A stretch of 30,330 nucleotides of DNA from an uncultured Erysipelotrichaceae bacterium (GCA_902772675.1 CACYBN010000112.1:1-30330); one strand, 5' to 3'. Counted from the stretch's first letter, positions 8,202 through 16,266 are shown. The notes: generated from the sequence alone by a model not told the origin. Made by a program: numbers and translations.

Positions 8202-9386
8202 ATGAAGAAAAGTATAAAAGATTTTGATTTAAACAATAAAAAAGTTATAATTAGATGTGATTTTAATGTTCCTCTAAAAGATGGACAAATTACAGATGAT
8301 AATAGAATAGTAATGAGTCTTCCTACTATTAAGTATGCTTTAGATAATAATGCTAAAGTTATATTATTATCTCATTTAGGAAGAGTTAAAGAAGAAGCAG
8401 ACCTAGCTAAGAATGACTTAAGACCAGTTGCTACTAGATTAAGTGAATTATTAGGACAAGAAGTTAAATTTATTGATAAGACACGTGGAGAAGAATTAGA
8501 AACTACAGTTAATAATATGAATCCAAAAGATGTAGTATTAATTCAAAATACTAGATATGAAGATCTAGATGGTAAAAAAGAAAGTTCTAATGATGAAGAA
8601 TTAGCTAAATATTGGGCATCTTTAGGAGATATTTTTATAAATGATGCTTTTGGTACATTACATAGAGCTCATGCATCAAATGTAGGATTAGCTTCAAATC
8701 TACCTACTGGAGTAGGATTATTAGTTGAAAAAGAATTAGTAGAATTATCTAAATTAGATAATCCTGAAAGACCATTTGTTGTTATTTTAGGAGGAAGTAA
8801 AGTTTCTGATAAGATAGGAGTTATTGAAAATCTTATTAAAAAAGTAGATTACTTATTAATCGGTGGAGGAATGGCTTTTACTTTCTTAAAAGCTAAAGGA
8901 TCTAATATTGGTAAATCTATATTGGATGAAGAAAATTTAGAATTTGCTAAAAATATTTTAAATGAATATGGAGATAAAATAATTCTTCCAGGAGATGTTA
9001 ATGCTTTTAAAGAATATGATAATGAATCTTCTAATAGAATTGTTAATATAAATGAAATAACTGAAGATGAAATGGGATTAGACATAGGTCCTGAAACAAT
9101 TGATATGTTTAGTTCTATTATTGCTCAAGCTAAAACAATATTCTGGAATGGACCTTTAGGTGTATATGAATTTTCTAAATGTACTAAAGGAACTGAAGAT
9201 ATATTAAAAGCGGTAGTTGAATCTAATGCTGATACCATTTTAGGTGGTGGAGATATAGTAGCTGCTGCTGGTCAATTAGGATACAAAGATAAAGTTACTC
9301 ATGCATCAACTGGTGGAGGAGCAACTTTAGAGTATATGGAAGGAAAGGATTTACCAGGAATAGTATCTATTCCCGATAAAGATTAA
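8202..9386 (+). CDS. pgk: Phosphoglycerate kinase
   Basis: The full-length 394-residue enzyme transfers phosphate from 1,3-bisphosphoglycerate to ADP. The N-domain signature is KKVIIRCDFNVPLKDGQI, with LLSHLGR after it. FINDAFGTLHRAHAS is the substrate-binding loop. The C-domain carries VILGGSKVSDKIGVI and the nucleotide site GGGDIVAAAG, and it ends near STGGGATLEYMEG. AGGGTG precedes the ATG. It is the first gene of a five-gene run in which neighbours are 2 bp apart or overlap, through 12783. Confidence 0.98.
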   Translation: MKKSIKDFDLNNKKVIIRCDFNVPLKDGQITDDNRIVMSLPTIKYALDNNAKVILLSHLGRVKEEADLAKNDLRPVATRLSELLGQEVKFIDKTRGEELETTVNNMNPKDVVLIQNTRYEDLDGKKESSNDEELAKYWASLGDIFINDAFGTLHRAHASNVGLASNLPTGVGLLVEKELVELSKLDNPERPFVVILGGSKVSDKIGVIENLIKKVDYLLIGGGMAFTFLKAKGSNIGKSILDEENLEFAKNILNEYGDKIILPGDVNAFKEYDNESSNRIVNINEITEDEMGLDIGPETIDMFSSIIAQAKTIFWNGPLGVYEFSKCTKGTEDILKAVVESNADTILGGGDIVAAAGQLGYKDKVTHASTGGGATLEYMEGKDLPGIVSIPDKD

Positions 9387-9388
9387 TA

Positions 9389-10390
9389 ATGAAAAATCTT
9401 AAAGGTAATACATTCATATTATTATTAATTACTGCTTGTGTATTATACTTTGTTTTAAAAGATGATTTTGGCAATATAGTCAGCAATTTATATAAAGCTG
9501 ATATAAAACTGTTATTAGTTGGATTATTATTAACAATATTATATTGGTTTTTTAAATCTCTTGCTCTTTATAATATTACAAAAAATTATAAAAATATTCC
9601 AAGAAGAGAGATATTTAAACAGGTAACTATTACACAATTCTTTCATGGGGTAACTCCGTTTGCATCAGGCGGTCAACCAATGCAAGTATATATGCTTACT
9701 AAAAGTGGTATTAAGTTAACTCATAGTACTAATATAATAGTTCAAAATTTCTTTCTATATCAAATGGCTTTAATAACACATGGAGTTATTGCGGTTAGTC
9801 TTAACTTCTTTATGAATTACATACCTGCGAATAGTTTTTTAAGAAATTTAACGATTTTAGGATTTACTATTAATGCTTTAGTAGGATTAGTTTTAATATT
9901 TGTTAGTTTCTCAGAAAAGTTTAATAGTTTTGTAGTAAATAATCTAATTACATTCTTTTCTAAGATTAAACTTGTTAAAAAGAAAGATAAAAGTATTAAG
10001 AAATGGAAGGCTAAGATTAGTGAATTTCATGAAAGTGCAGTTATATTAAGAAAAAATAAAGGACTTATAGTTAAAGGTTATTTATACAATATGATTGGTT
10101 TATTATGTTATTATTTAACTCCTTTATTTGTTATATATGCTTTAGGTATTAATATAAGTCCTATAATTGTTTATGTATGTTGTGCTTATGTAAGTATTAT
10201 TGGATCTTTCGTACCAATTCCAGGAGGTTCTGGAGGTATAGAATATAGTTTCTTACAATTCTTTGGATATTTTATTACTGGATCAATACTACCAGCAATA
10301 TTAATATTATGGAGAAGTATAACTTATTATTTTGCTATATTAGCAGGAGGGATACTGTTTACTACATTTAAAGGAGAGGTTAAAGAATGA
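9389..10390 (+). CDS. YbhN/LPG-synthase-TM family membrane protein (flippase-like)
   Basis: The 333-residue polytopic protein has about seven or eight hydrophobic segments. It contains the family motif QFFHGVTPFASGGQPMQVYML and, near the end, SFVPIPGGSGGIEYSF. Members of this family (UPF0104, the membrane domain of lysyl-phosphatidylglycerol synthase) are proposed lipid or glycolipid flippases; here the soluble aminoacyl-transferase domain is absent. The start lies 2 bp after the pgk stop and has no clear Shine-Dalgarno, so translation probably depends on ribosomes leaving pgk. It overlaps the glycosyltransferase by 4 bp (ATGA). Moving the lipid made by that enzyme is a reasonable inference, not shown. 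Confidence 0.85.
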   Translation: MKNLKGNTFILLLITACVLYFVLKDDFGNIVSNLYKADIKLLLVGLLLTILYWFFKSLALYNITKNYKNIPRREIFKQVTITQFFHGVTPFASGGQPMQVYMLTKSGIKLTHSTNIIVQNFFLYQMALITHGVIAVSLNFFMNYIPANSFLRNLTILGFTINALVGLVLIFVSFSEKFNSFVVNNLITFFSKIKLVKKKDKSIKKWKAKISEFHESAVILRKNKGLIVKGYLYNMIGLLCYYLTPLFVIYALGINISPIIVYVCCAYVSIIGSFVPIPGGSGGIEYSFLQFFGYFITGSILPAILILWRSITYYFAILAGGILFTTFKGEVKE

Positions 10391-11628
10391 GAATAGGTTT
10401 ATTTACTGATACATATCCACCTTTTATAAATGGTGTTTCTACTAGTGTATATATGCTTAAAAATGCTTTAGAAAAGCAAGGACATCAAGTATTTGTTGTT
10501 ACTGTTAATACTGAAGATATGAGATATAAATTTGAGGATAATAATACTGTAATTAGAATTCCAGGTATACCAATAGGTATATATGATTATAGGTTAACTG
10601 GTATATATCCAATTAGAGCAATAAATATTATTAGAAAATGGAAATTAGATATAATCCATTCTCATACAGAATTTGGTATTGGTACATTTGCAAGAATTGT
10701 AGCTAAGCAATTTAATATACCATTAGTACATACATATCACACTATGTATGAAGATTATATTCACTATATAACAAAAGGATATTTTGATAAATCTAGTAAA
10801 AAGATAGTTGAATATTTAACTCGTTTCTATTGTGATAAGACAGCAAATGCTTTAATAGTCCCTACTAAAAAGACATATGATTTATTTAAAGAAAAATATG
10901 AAGTAGATAAGAATATTCATGTTATTCCTACAGGTATAGAATTAGATAGATTTTATATAGAAAATATGAATAAAGATAAGATAAAAGCTATTAAACAAAA
11001 ATATAAATTAAAGAAAAGTGATTTTGTTATTATTTTTGTTGGTAGATTAGCTCAAGAAAAAAATGTTGAATTTTTAATAGAAGCACAAAAAACATTAGTT
11101 AAACATGGAAGTAATATTAAACTTCTTATAGTTGGAGATGGTCCTGATATGGATAAATATAAATCTCTAGTAGAAGAATTTGATTTAACTAATAATGTTA
11201 TATTTACTGGTAAAGTTCCATATGATGATATGCCTAGTTATTATCATCTAGCAGATGTATTTGTTACTGCATCTACTAGTGAAACTCAAGGATTAACAGT
11301 TATTGAAGCTATGGCTGCATCAGTTACTCCAGTTTGTATAAAAGATGAAAGTTTTGAAAATGTAGTAATAGATCAACTTTCAGGAAGAATATTTGAAACA
11401 AAAGAAGAATATATAAGTATAATTACTGATTTATATGATAATCCTGAAAAATTAACTGAATTTGCATATCAAGCTAGAATTAATTCAGAAGTACATAGTT
11501 CTAAATATTATGCTGAAAGAGTATTAGATGTATATAATATGACATCTAAAGAATCTGGTGGAATAAGAAGATTAATTGAAAATGCTAGAAGGAATAGAAT
11601 AGAAAAGGAAGATGATGAAGATGAGTAA
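10387..11628 (+). CDS. GT4 family glycosyltransferase, probable diacylglycerol glucosyltransferase
   Basis: The 413-residue GT-B fold enzyme begins with RIGLFTDTYPPFINGVSTSV. It has HSHTEFGIG and HTYHTMYEDYIHY in the N-domain, IVPTKKTYDLF and PTGIELDRF at the linker, FVGRLAQEKN at the start of the C-domain, and the nucleotide-sugar site ETQGLTVIEAMAA. The EFGIG and YHTMYEDY elements resemble 1,2-diacylglycerol 3-glucosyltransferases of Acholeplasma and the LafA type of Gram-positive bacteria. It would make monoglucosyl-diacylglycerol from UDP-glucose at the inner membrane face. The C-terminus is a charged tail (RRNRIEKEDDEDE). AGGAGAGG precedes the ATG. The acceptor lipid is inferred from family resemblance and the flippase-like neighbour. 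Confidence 0.85.
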   Translation: MRIGLFTDTYPPFINGVSTSVYMLKNALEKQGHQVFVVTVNTEDMRYKFEDNNTVIRIPGIPIGIYDYRLTGIYPIRAINIIRKWKLDIIHSHTEFGIGTFARIVAKQFNIPLVHTYHTMYEDYIHYITKGYFDKSSKKIVEYLTRFYCDKTANALIVPTKKTYDLFKEKYEVDKNIHVIPTGIELDRFYIENMNKDKIKAIKQKYKLKKSDFVIIFVGRLAQEKNVEFLIEAQKTLVKHGSNIKLLIVGDGPDMDKYKSLVEEFDLTNNVIFTGKVPYDDMPSYYHLADVFVTASTSETQGLTVIEAMAASVTPVCIKDESFENVVIDQLSGRIFETKEEYISIITDLYDNPEKLTEFAYQARINSEVHSSKYYAERVLDVYNMTSKESGGIRRLIENARRNRIEKEDDEDE

Positions 11629-12340
11629 ATTAGTTTTTGGTAATCAAAAAATGTATATGAATAGAGAATCAGTTATAGATTTTATTAATAATTTAAAAAC
11701 ACTTAATAATTTAGAAAATGTAGTAGTATTTCCTTCATATCTATATTTAACAGATTATAGTGGAGTAGTTAATTTTGGTTCTCAAGATGTTTCTAATAAT
11801 GAAAACGGCGCTTATACTGGAGAAGTATCTGCTTCTCAAATTAAATCTACTGGAGCTAAGTATTCTTTAGTTGGTCATTCTGAAAGAAGAAGTTATCATA
11901 AAGAAGATAATAATGATTTCTTATTAAAGATTAATAATCTTATAAAAGAAGATTTAATACCAGTATTTTGTATTGGAGAAAATGAAACAGAATATGATAA
12001 TAAAGAAACTAAGAAAGTATTATTTGATCAAATTACTTCAGTTTATAATAATTTATCAATAAATGATATTCCTAAAATTATAATTGCTTATGAACCTGTA
12101 TGGGCAATAGGAACAGGTAAAACTCCTAATAATGAAGAAATAAGTGAAGTTGTTTCTTATATTAAGGAATTGGTTAATGATAGATATAATACTAGTAATA
12201 TAAAGGTATTATATGGTGGTAGTGTCAATAATAAAAATGTTGACTCATTAAATGAAATGGACATTGTAGACGGTTATTTAATAGGGGGTTCATCTTCTAA
12301 AATAGATGAATTCAAGTATATAATTGAAAGATGTCTTTAG
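11621..12340 (+). CDS. tpiA: Triosephosphate isomerase
   Basis: The 239-residue (beta/alpha)8 enzyme interconverts dihydroxyacetone phosphate and glyceraldehyde 3-phosphate. Catalytic residues are all present: N8 and K10 in FGNQKMY, H86 in LVGHSERR, E158 in IAYEPVWAIGTG, and the phosphate loop LYGGSVN. The usual Asn-Trp-Lys-Met has Gln in place of Trp. ATG codons at 11612 and 11615 are in frame, but the AAGGAAG at 11605-11611 fits ATG 11621 best and gives the normal N-terminus. It overlaps the end of the glycosyltransferase by 8 bp and the next gene by 10 bp. Confidence 0.95.
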   Translation: MSKLVFGNQKMYMNRESVIDFINNLKTLNNLENVVVFPSYLYLTDYSGVVNFGSQDVSNNENGAYTGEVSASQIKSTGAKYSLVGHSERRSYHKEDNNDFLLKINNLIKEDLIPVFCIGENETEYDNKETKKVLFDQITSVYNNLSINDIPKIIIAYEPVWAIGTGKTPNNEEISEVVSYIKELVNDRYNTSNIKVLYGGSVNNKNVDSLNEMDIVDGYLIGGSSSKIDEFKYIIERCL

Positions 12341-12783
12341 ATTCTGAAGATACTCAACCCAGAGTATCTTTTTATTGTGGTGATAAAAGATTAGAAATTA
12401 TTATAGATGAAGATAAATTTTCTAAAATATTGGATATTATAAATATTAAAGAAAAGATAGATGACTTTTATATTAAAAAGAAAAGATTAGAGGATTTATT
12501 ACATAGATTAGGAATATCATCTAATTTAAAAGGATATACATATATAATATATAGTATATATCTAACTAAAGAAAAGAATATTAATAATACTAGACATATA
12601 TATAATTTAGTAGCTAATCATTATAATACTTCTTCTAATGCGGTAGAGCATGCTATAAGTCATGCTATAAAGAGGGGATGGCATTATGCTGAATTAGGCA
12701 TGATAGATAAGATATTTGGTTATAGTGTTAAAGATATACCTACTAATACACAATTCATTATAATGGTTTCAGAATTAATTTAA
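12331..12783 (+). CDS. Orphan Spo0A C-terminal (DNA-binding) domain protein
   Basis: The 150-residue protein has a short N-terminal part without a receiver domain (1-50), followed by a full Spo0A C-terminal effector domain (about 52-150). The match is clear in LLHRLGISSNLKGYTYI, in HYNTSSNAVEHAISHAIKRGW (97-117), in KIFGYSV, and in PTNTQFIIMV. The corresponding Bacillus Spo0A segments, from memory, are IIHEIGVPAHIKGYQYL, KFNTTASRVERAIRHAIEVAW, SLFGYTV and PTNSEFIAMV. No phosphoacceptor Asp pocket exists, so control by a phosphorelay is not expected. In the recognition helix three arginines of Spo0A are replaced by A104, H107 and S110. The start overlaps tpiA by 10 bp and has only a weak Shine-Dalgarno, so translation is coupled to the glycolytic operon. 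The role is unknown. Confidence 0.85.
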   Translation: MSLDSEDTQPRVSFYCGDKRLEIIIDEDKFSKILDIINIKEKIDDFYIKKKRLEDLLHRLGISSNLKGYTYIIYSIYLTKEKNINNTRHIYNLVANHYNTSSNAVEHAISHAIKRGWHYAELGMIDKIFGYSVKDIPTNTQFIIMVSELI

Positions 12784-12804
12784 ATTGACAATGGAATTGA
12801 CAAT
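12783..12804 (+). repeat. Tandem 10-bp direct repeat at the ATPase promoter
   Basis: AATTGACAAT occurs at 12783-12792 and 12795-12804, 12 bp apart, starting at the last base of the Spo0A-like gene. The second copy contains the -35 of the next promoter. A tandem operator is possible. Confidence 0.55.
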
Positions 12805-12825
12805 TTTTAAATTCAAAACTATAAT
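12797..12825 (+). promoter_or_regulatory. Perfect consensus promoter (TTGACA-N17-TATAAT)
   Basis: TTGACA (12797-12802), exactly 17 nt, then TATAAT (12820-12825). It is the only perfect housekeeping promoter seen in the window and points at the ATPase gene at 12859. Confidence 0.88.
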
Positions 12826-12858
12826 TAAGTTAGAATAAAAAGAGCAGGAGGTCATTTT

Positions 12859-14142
12859 ATGGAGCGAAAAATTTATTCTTTCCTAAATAAGTGGAAAAGA
12901 GATGTTTCTAAAAAAGTATTAGTTCTATATGGTAATAAACAAGTAGGAAAAACTTATGCAGTTTTAAAATTTGGTGAAAAAGAATATAAGAATGTAGTTT
13001 ATTTTGATTCTTATAATAATAAGGAACTATTAGATGTTTTCAAGAATGAAAAAAGTACAGATAAAATTATTATGAAATTATCTTTATTAGCAAATGAATC
13101 TATTTTAACTAATGATACTTTAGTAGTTATAGATAATGTTAAAGATATAGAAATAATTAATTCTATGAAAATGTTTTATAAGGGAAATGAAGAATTAAAT
13201 TATCATATTATATTGATTTGTTCTCTTAGAGAAAGTATTAGTGCATTTAAATGTGAAGAATTACAATTTAAGATAGTTCATCCAGTGGATTTTGAAGAAT
13301 ATCTTGTTGCTATTAATAATAGGCAATTAATTGATTTTATAAAAACTTCTTTTAAAAATAATACACCTATGCCATTTCATAGTGTGGCTCTAGATTATTA
13401 CAATGATTATTTAATGACTGGTGGATATCCAGAAGCTGTAGAATTATCACTTAATAATTCTAATAAATTATTATTAAATACAGTATTTGATAAAATAGAT
13501 TATTCTGCTAGAAAAGAATTTATAAGTTTTGATAATTTAATAGATAATATAAGAACAAATGAAGCCTATGATAGTATTCCATATCAATTAGGAAAATCTA
13601 ATAAGAAGTTCCAATATGGTGTTATCAAAGAAGGAAGTAGATCTAAAGATTATGAAAAATCTATAACATTCCTTCATAATAATGGGTTTGCTTATAAATG
13701 TTATAAAATTAGTGATGCTAAAATTCCTTTAAATAGTTGTAAAGATCCAGATAATTTCAAATTATATTTAAGTGATACTGGACTTCTATTTAATAAAATG
13801 CATATGAATACAATAAAATTTTTATCAGATATTAATTATAGAAATATTATATATGAAAATAGTATTGCTATTAATTTAATTAATCTAGGATATAATATTT
13901 ATTATTATCAATCAGAGGGAAAAGCAGAAGTTAGTTTTGTTATTCAAACAAGAACAGGAAAGATTATTCCTATTGAATTAGTAGATAAGAATATGTCTAA
14001 GTCTAAATCTTTAACTTTATTTATGAATAAGACAGGAGTTAAAGAGGCAATAAGAGTAACTGATGAAAACTTTTCATTTAAGAAAGGTGTTAAATACATA
14101 CCTATATATGCATTGTTTTGTATAAATGAAGGATTAAAATAA
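12859..14142 (+). CDS. DUF4143-type AAA ATPase with altered catalytic residues
   Basis: The 427-residue protein has the layout of the archaeal/bacterial ATPase family with a C-terminal DUF4143 domain. The P-loop is GNKQVGKT (25-32). Walker B is LVVIDN (D92, N93), where the family normally has Asp-Glu, so the catalytic glutamate is Asn. The central TGGYPEAVE motif (about 193) is conserved. In the C-terminal restriction-endonuclease-like part, ENSIAINL keeps E333, but the Asp of the usual EVDF is S359 (EVSF) and the Lys of the usual IEVK is V375 (IELV). ATP binding seems possible; hydrolysis and nuclease activity are doubtful. It has a perfect promoter and a strong AGGAGGT 6 nt before the ATG. 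The rhomboid gene overlaps its stop by one base. Confidence 0.85.
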   Translation: MERKIYSFLNKWKRDVSKKVLVLYGNKQVGKTYAVLKFGEKEYKNVVYFDSYNNKELLDVFKNEKSTDKIIMKLSLLANESILTNDTLVVIDNVKDIEIINSMKMFYKGNEELNYHIILICSLRESISAFKCEELQFKIVHPVDFEEYLVAINNRQLIDFIKTSFKNNTPMPFHSVALDYYNDYLMTGGYPEAVELSLNNSNKLLLNTVFDKIDYSARKEFISFDNLIDNIRTNEAYDSIPYQLGKSNKKFQYGVIKEGSRSKDYEKSITFLHNNGFAYKCYKISDAKIPLNSCKDPDNFKLYLSDTGLLFNKMHMNTIKFLSDINYRNIIYENSIAINLINLGYNIYYYQSEGKAEVSFVIQTRTGKIIPIELVDKNMSKSKSLTLFMNKTGVKEAIRVTDENFSFKKGVKYIPIYALFCINEGLK

Positions 14143-14690
14143 TGGAATATTTAGATTATAATGCTCCAGTCATTTTATCTTTCTTTTTTATTTCTTTGAT
14201 TGTTTTAATTATAAATAAAATAACTAATGATAAAGCTAATAAATTATTATTTTCTAATTATAGATCTAGTATATTTAGTCCATTAACATATATTAGGATG
14301 TTTACTCATATATTTGGACATCAAAACTGGAGCCATTTTATGAATAATTTTTTATTAATTTTATTAGTTGGACCTATGATGGAAGAAAAATATGGAAGTA
14401 TAAATATCTTAATAATGATATTAATAACTGCAGGATTAACTGGTCTTTTAAATATGATTTTATCTAGAAATAGAATAACTGGAGCTTCAGGAATAGTATT
14501 TATGTTGATAGTTATTAGTTCGTTTGTTAATATTTCTAATGGTAAGATTCCTTTAACATTAATATTAGTATTTATTTTCTATATAATTAATGAGATATTA
14601 TCAGGTATATTTAAGAAAGATAATGTATCTCATTTTGCTCATATTGTAGGAGCAATTTGTGGTGTAATATTTGGATTTTATTTCAAATAA
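14142..14690 (+). CDS. Rhomboid family intramembrane serine protease
   Basis: The 182-residue membrane protein has about six segments, the minimal rhomboid core. The catalytic serine lies in TGASGIVF (S116) and the catalytic histidine in SHFAHIVGA (H167). FGHQNWSHFMNNFLL provides the conserved His and Asn of the second segment that form the oxyanion region. It would cleave transmembrane segments of other proteins within the membrane; no substrate is evident, though the single-pass proteins of this window are possible. It shares one base with the ATPase stop and has AAGGA upstream, so the two form an operon. Confidence 0.9.
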   Translation: MEYLDYNAPVILSFFFISLIVLIINKITNDKANKLLFSNYRSSIFSPLTYIRMFTHIFGHQNWSHFMNNFLLILLVGPMMEEKYGSINILIMILITAGLTGLLNMILSRNRITGASGIVFMLIVISSFVNISNGKIPLTLILVFIFYIINEILSGIFKKDNVSHFAHIVGAICGVIFGFYFK

Positions 14691-14695
14691 ATAAG

Positions 14696-14704
14696 TGATA
14701 TAAT
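14696..14704 (+). promoter_or_regulatory. Extended -10 promoter TGATATAAT for gpmI
   Basis: A perfect TATAAT (14699-14704) preceded by TGA, 20 nt before the gpmI start codon. The -35 region is poor. Confidence 0.6.
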
Positions 14705-14724
14705 TTAACAGGAGAGTGGTAAAT

Positions 14725-16239
14725 ATGAAGAAAAAACCAGTAATATTATGTATATTAGATGGATGTGGAATTAGAAAAGAACAAAAGGGTAATGCTTTTA
14801 AAAATGCTAATAAACCTACGATAGATTATTTGATGGAAAACTATCCTAATACTGTTTTAGAAGCTTCAGGAACTATGGTTGGATTACCAGATGGACAAAT
14901 GGGTAATAGTGAAGTTGGTCATATGAATATGGGAGCTGGTAGAATAGTTTATCAATCTTTAGAAATGATTAATCAAGCTATTAAGAGTGGAGAATTTTAT
15001 AAAAATGAAAATATATTAAAAGTAATTAATCATGTAAAAGAAAATAATTCTAAGTTACATATCATGGGATTGATAAGTGATGGTGGTATTCATTCACATA
15101 CAGATCATTTATTAGCAATAGTAGATATGTGTAAACAAAATGATATAAAAGAAGTATATTTCCATTTATTTACTGATGGTAGAGATACAGGGGTTCATAC
15201 TGCTCCTACATTTATTAAGAAATTAGAAGATAAGATAAATGAATATAAAATGGGAACTATTACTACAGTAGCAGGTAGATATTATGCTATGGATAGAGAT
15301 AATAATTATGATAGATTAAAATTAGCATATGATGCTATTGTATCTGGTATTGGTGAAAAATATGATGATGTAAAAGATGTATTCGAAGACCAATATGCTA
15401 AAGATATAACTGATGAATTTATAATTCCTAGTGTAATAAATGATGGTAAGTTAACAGATAATGATGGTATTATTGTTTGGAATTTTAGACCTGATAGATT
15501 AAGAGAAATGTTTACTGCTATAACTAATCCAGAGGAATCTCCAATGGAGGGAGTAGTTAAATTCAATAATATAAAATTTGTATCTATGATGCCTATAAAC
15601 GATACAGTAAAAGGATTAACTGCTTTTAAACATCAAGAATTAAATAATTGTTTAGGAGAATATCTAGATAATTTAGGATTTAATCAATTAAGAATTGCAG
15701 AGACAGAAAAATATGCACATGTTACTCATTTCTTTGATGGAGATAAAGATATTGAATTAAAAAATTCTAAGAGAATATTAGTTCCATCTCCTAAAGTAGC
15801 TACATATGATTTACAACCAGAAATGTCTGCAGAAATAATTACTGAAAGATTACTTGCTGAATTAGATAAAGATTATTTAGATATAGTTATATTAAACTAT
15901 GCTAATGGTGATATGGTTGGTCATACAGGTGTTTATGATGCAGCAGTTAAAGCTGTTGAATTTATGGATTCTTGTATTAAGAGAGTATATGATAAAGTAG
16001 TAGAATTAGATGGTACTTTAATAATTACTGCCGATCATGGAAATTGCGATATTATGATAAATGAAGATGGTTCTATATGTACTACTCATACTACAAGTTT
16101 AGTTCCATTTATAATTACTAAAAAAGGTATTGAAGTAAGAGATGGTGGAAAACTAGCAGATATAGCTCCAACTATACTTGAAGTAATGCAATTACCAATA
16201 CCAGTTGAGTTTAATGGTGAATCTTTAATAAAAAAATAA
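14725..16239 (+). CDS. gpmI: 2,3-bisphosphoglycerate-independent phosphoglycerate mutase
   Basis: The 504-residue enzyme of the alkaline phosphatase superfamily interconverts 3- and 2-phosphoglycerate using two metal ions, usually Mn. Metal and active-site elements are seen: VILCILDGCGIR (first Asp), GNSEVGHMNMGAGR with catalytic S62, TDGRDT, GRYYAMDRDNNYDR, WNFRPDR, and the C-terminal cluster NYANGDMVGHTG and ITADHGNCD with CTTHT. A GTG at 14716 is in frame but overlaps the GGAGAG Shine-Dalgarno (14711-14716), so ATG 14725 is the likely start. A UUCG-loop terminator ends the gene. It completes the gap-pgk-tpiA-gpmI order; enolase is not in the window. Confidence 0.97.
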   Translation: MKKKPVILCILDGCGIRKEQKGNAFKNANKPTIDYLMENYPNTVLEASGTMVGLPDGQMGNSEVGHMNMGAGRIVYQSLEMINQAIKSGEFYKNENILKVINHVKENNSKLHIMGLISDGGIHSHTDHLLAIVDMCKQNDIKEVYFHLFTDGRDTGVHTAPTFIKKLEDKINEYKMGTITTVAGRYYAMDRDNNYDRLKLAYDAIVSGIGEKYDDVKDVFEDQYAKDITDEFIIPSVINDGKLTDNDGIIVWNFRPDRLREMFTAITNPEESPMEGVVKFNNIKFVSMMPINDTVKGLTAFKHQELNNCLGEYLDNLGFNQLRIAETEKYAHVTHFFDGDKDIELKNSKRILVPSPKVATYDLQPEMSAEIITERLLAELDKDYLDIVILNYANGDMVGHTGVYDAAVKAVEFMDSCIKRVYDKVVELDGTLIITADHGNCDIMINEDGSICTTHTTSLVPFIITKKGIEVRDGGKLADIAPTILEVMQLPIPVEFNGESLIKK

Positions 16240-16260
16240 GATACTTCGGTATCTTTTTTT
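16238..16260 (+). terminator. Intrinsic terminator with UUCG tetraloop
   Basis: A 7-bp stem (16238-16244 with 16249-16255) is closed by C-UUCG-G and followed by a T run. It overlaps the gpmI stop. Confidence 0.92.
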
Positions 16261-16266
16261 GTTCGA

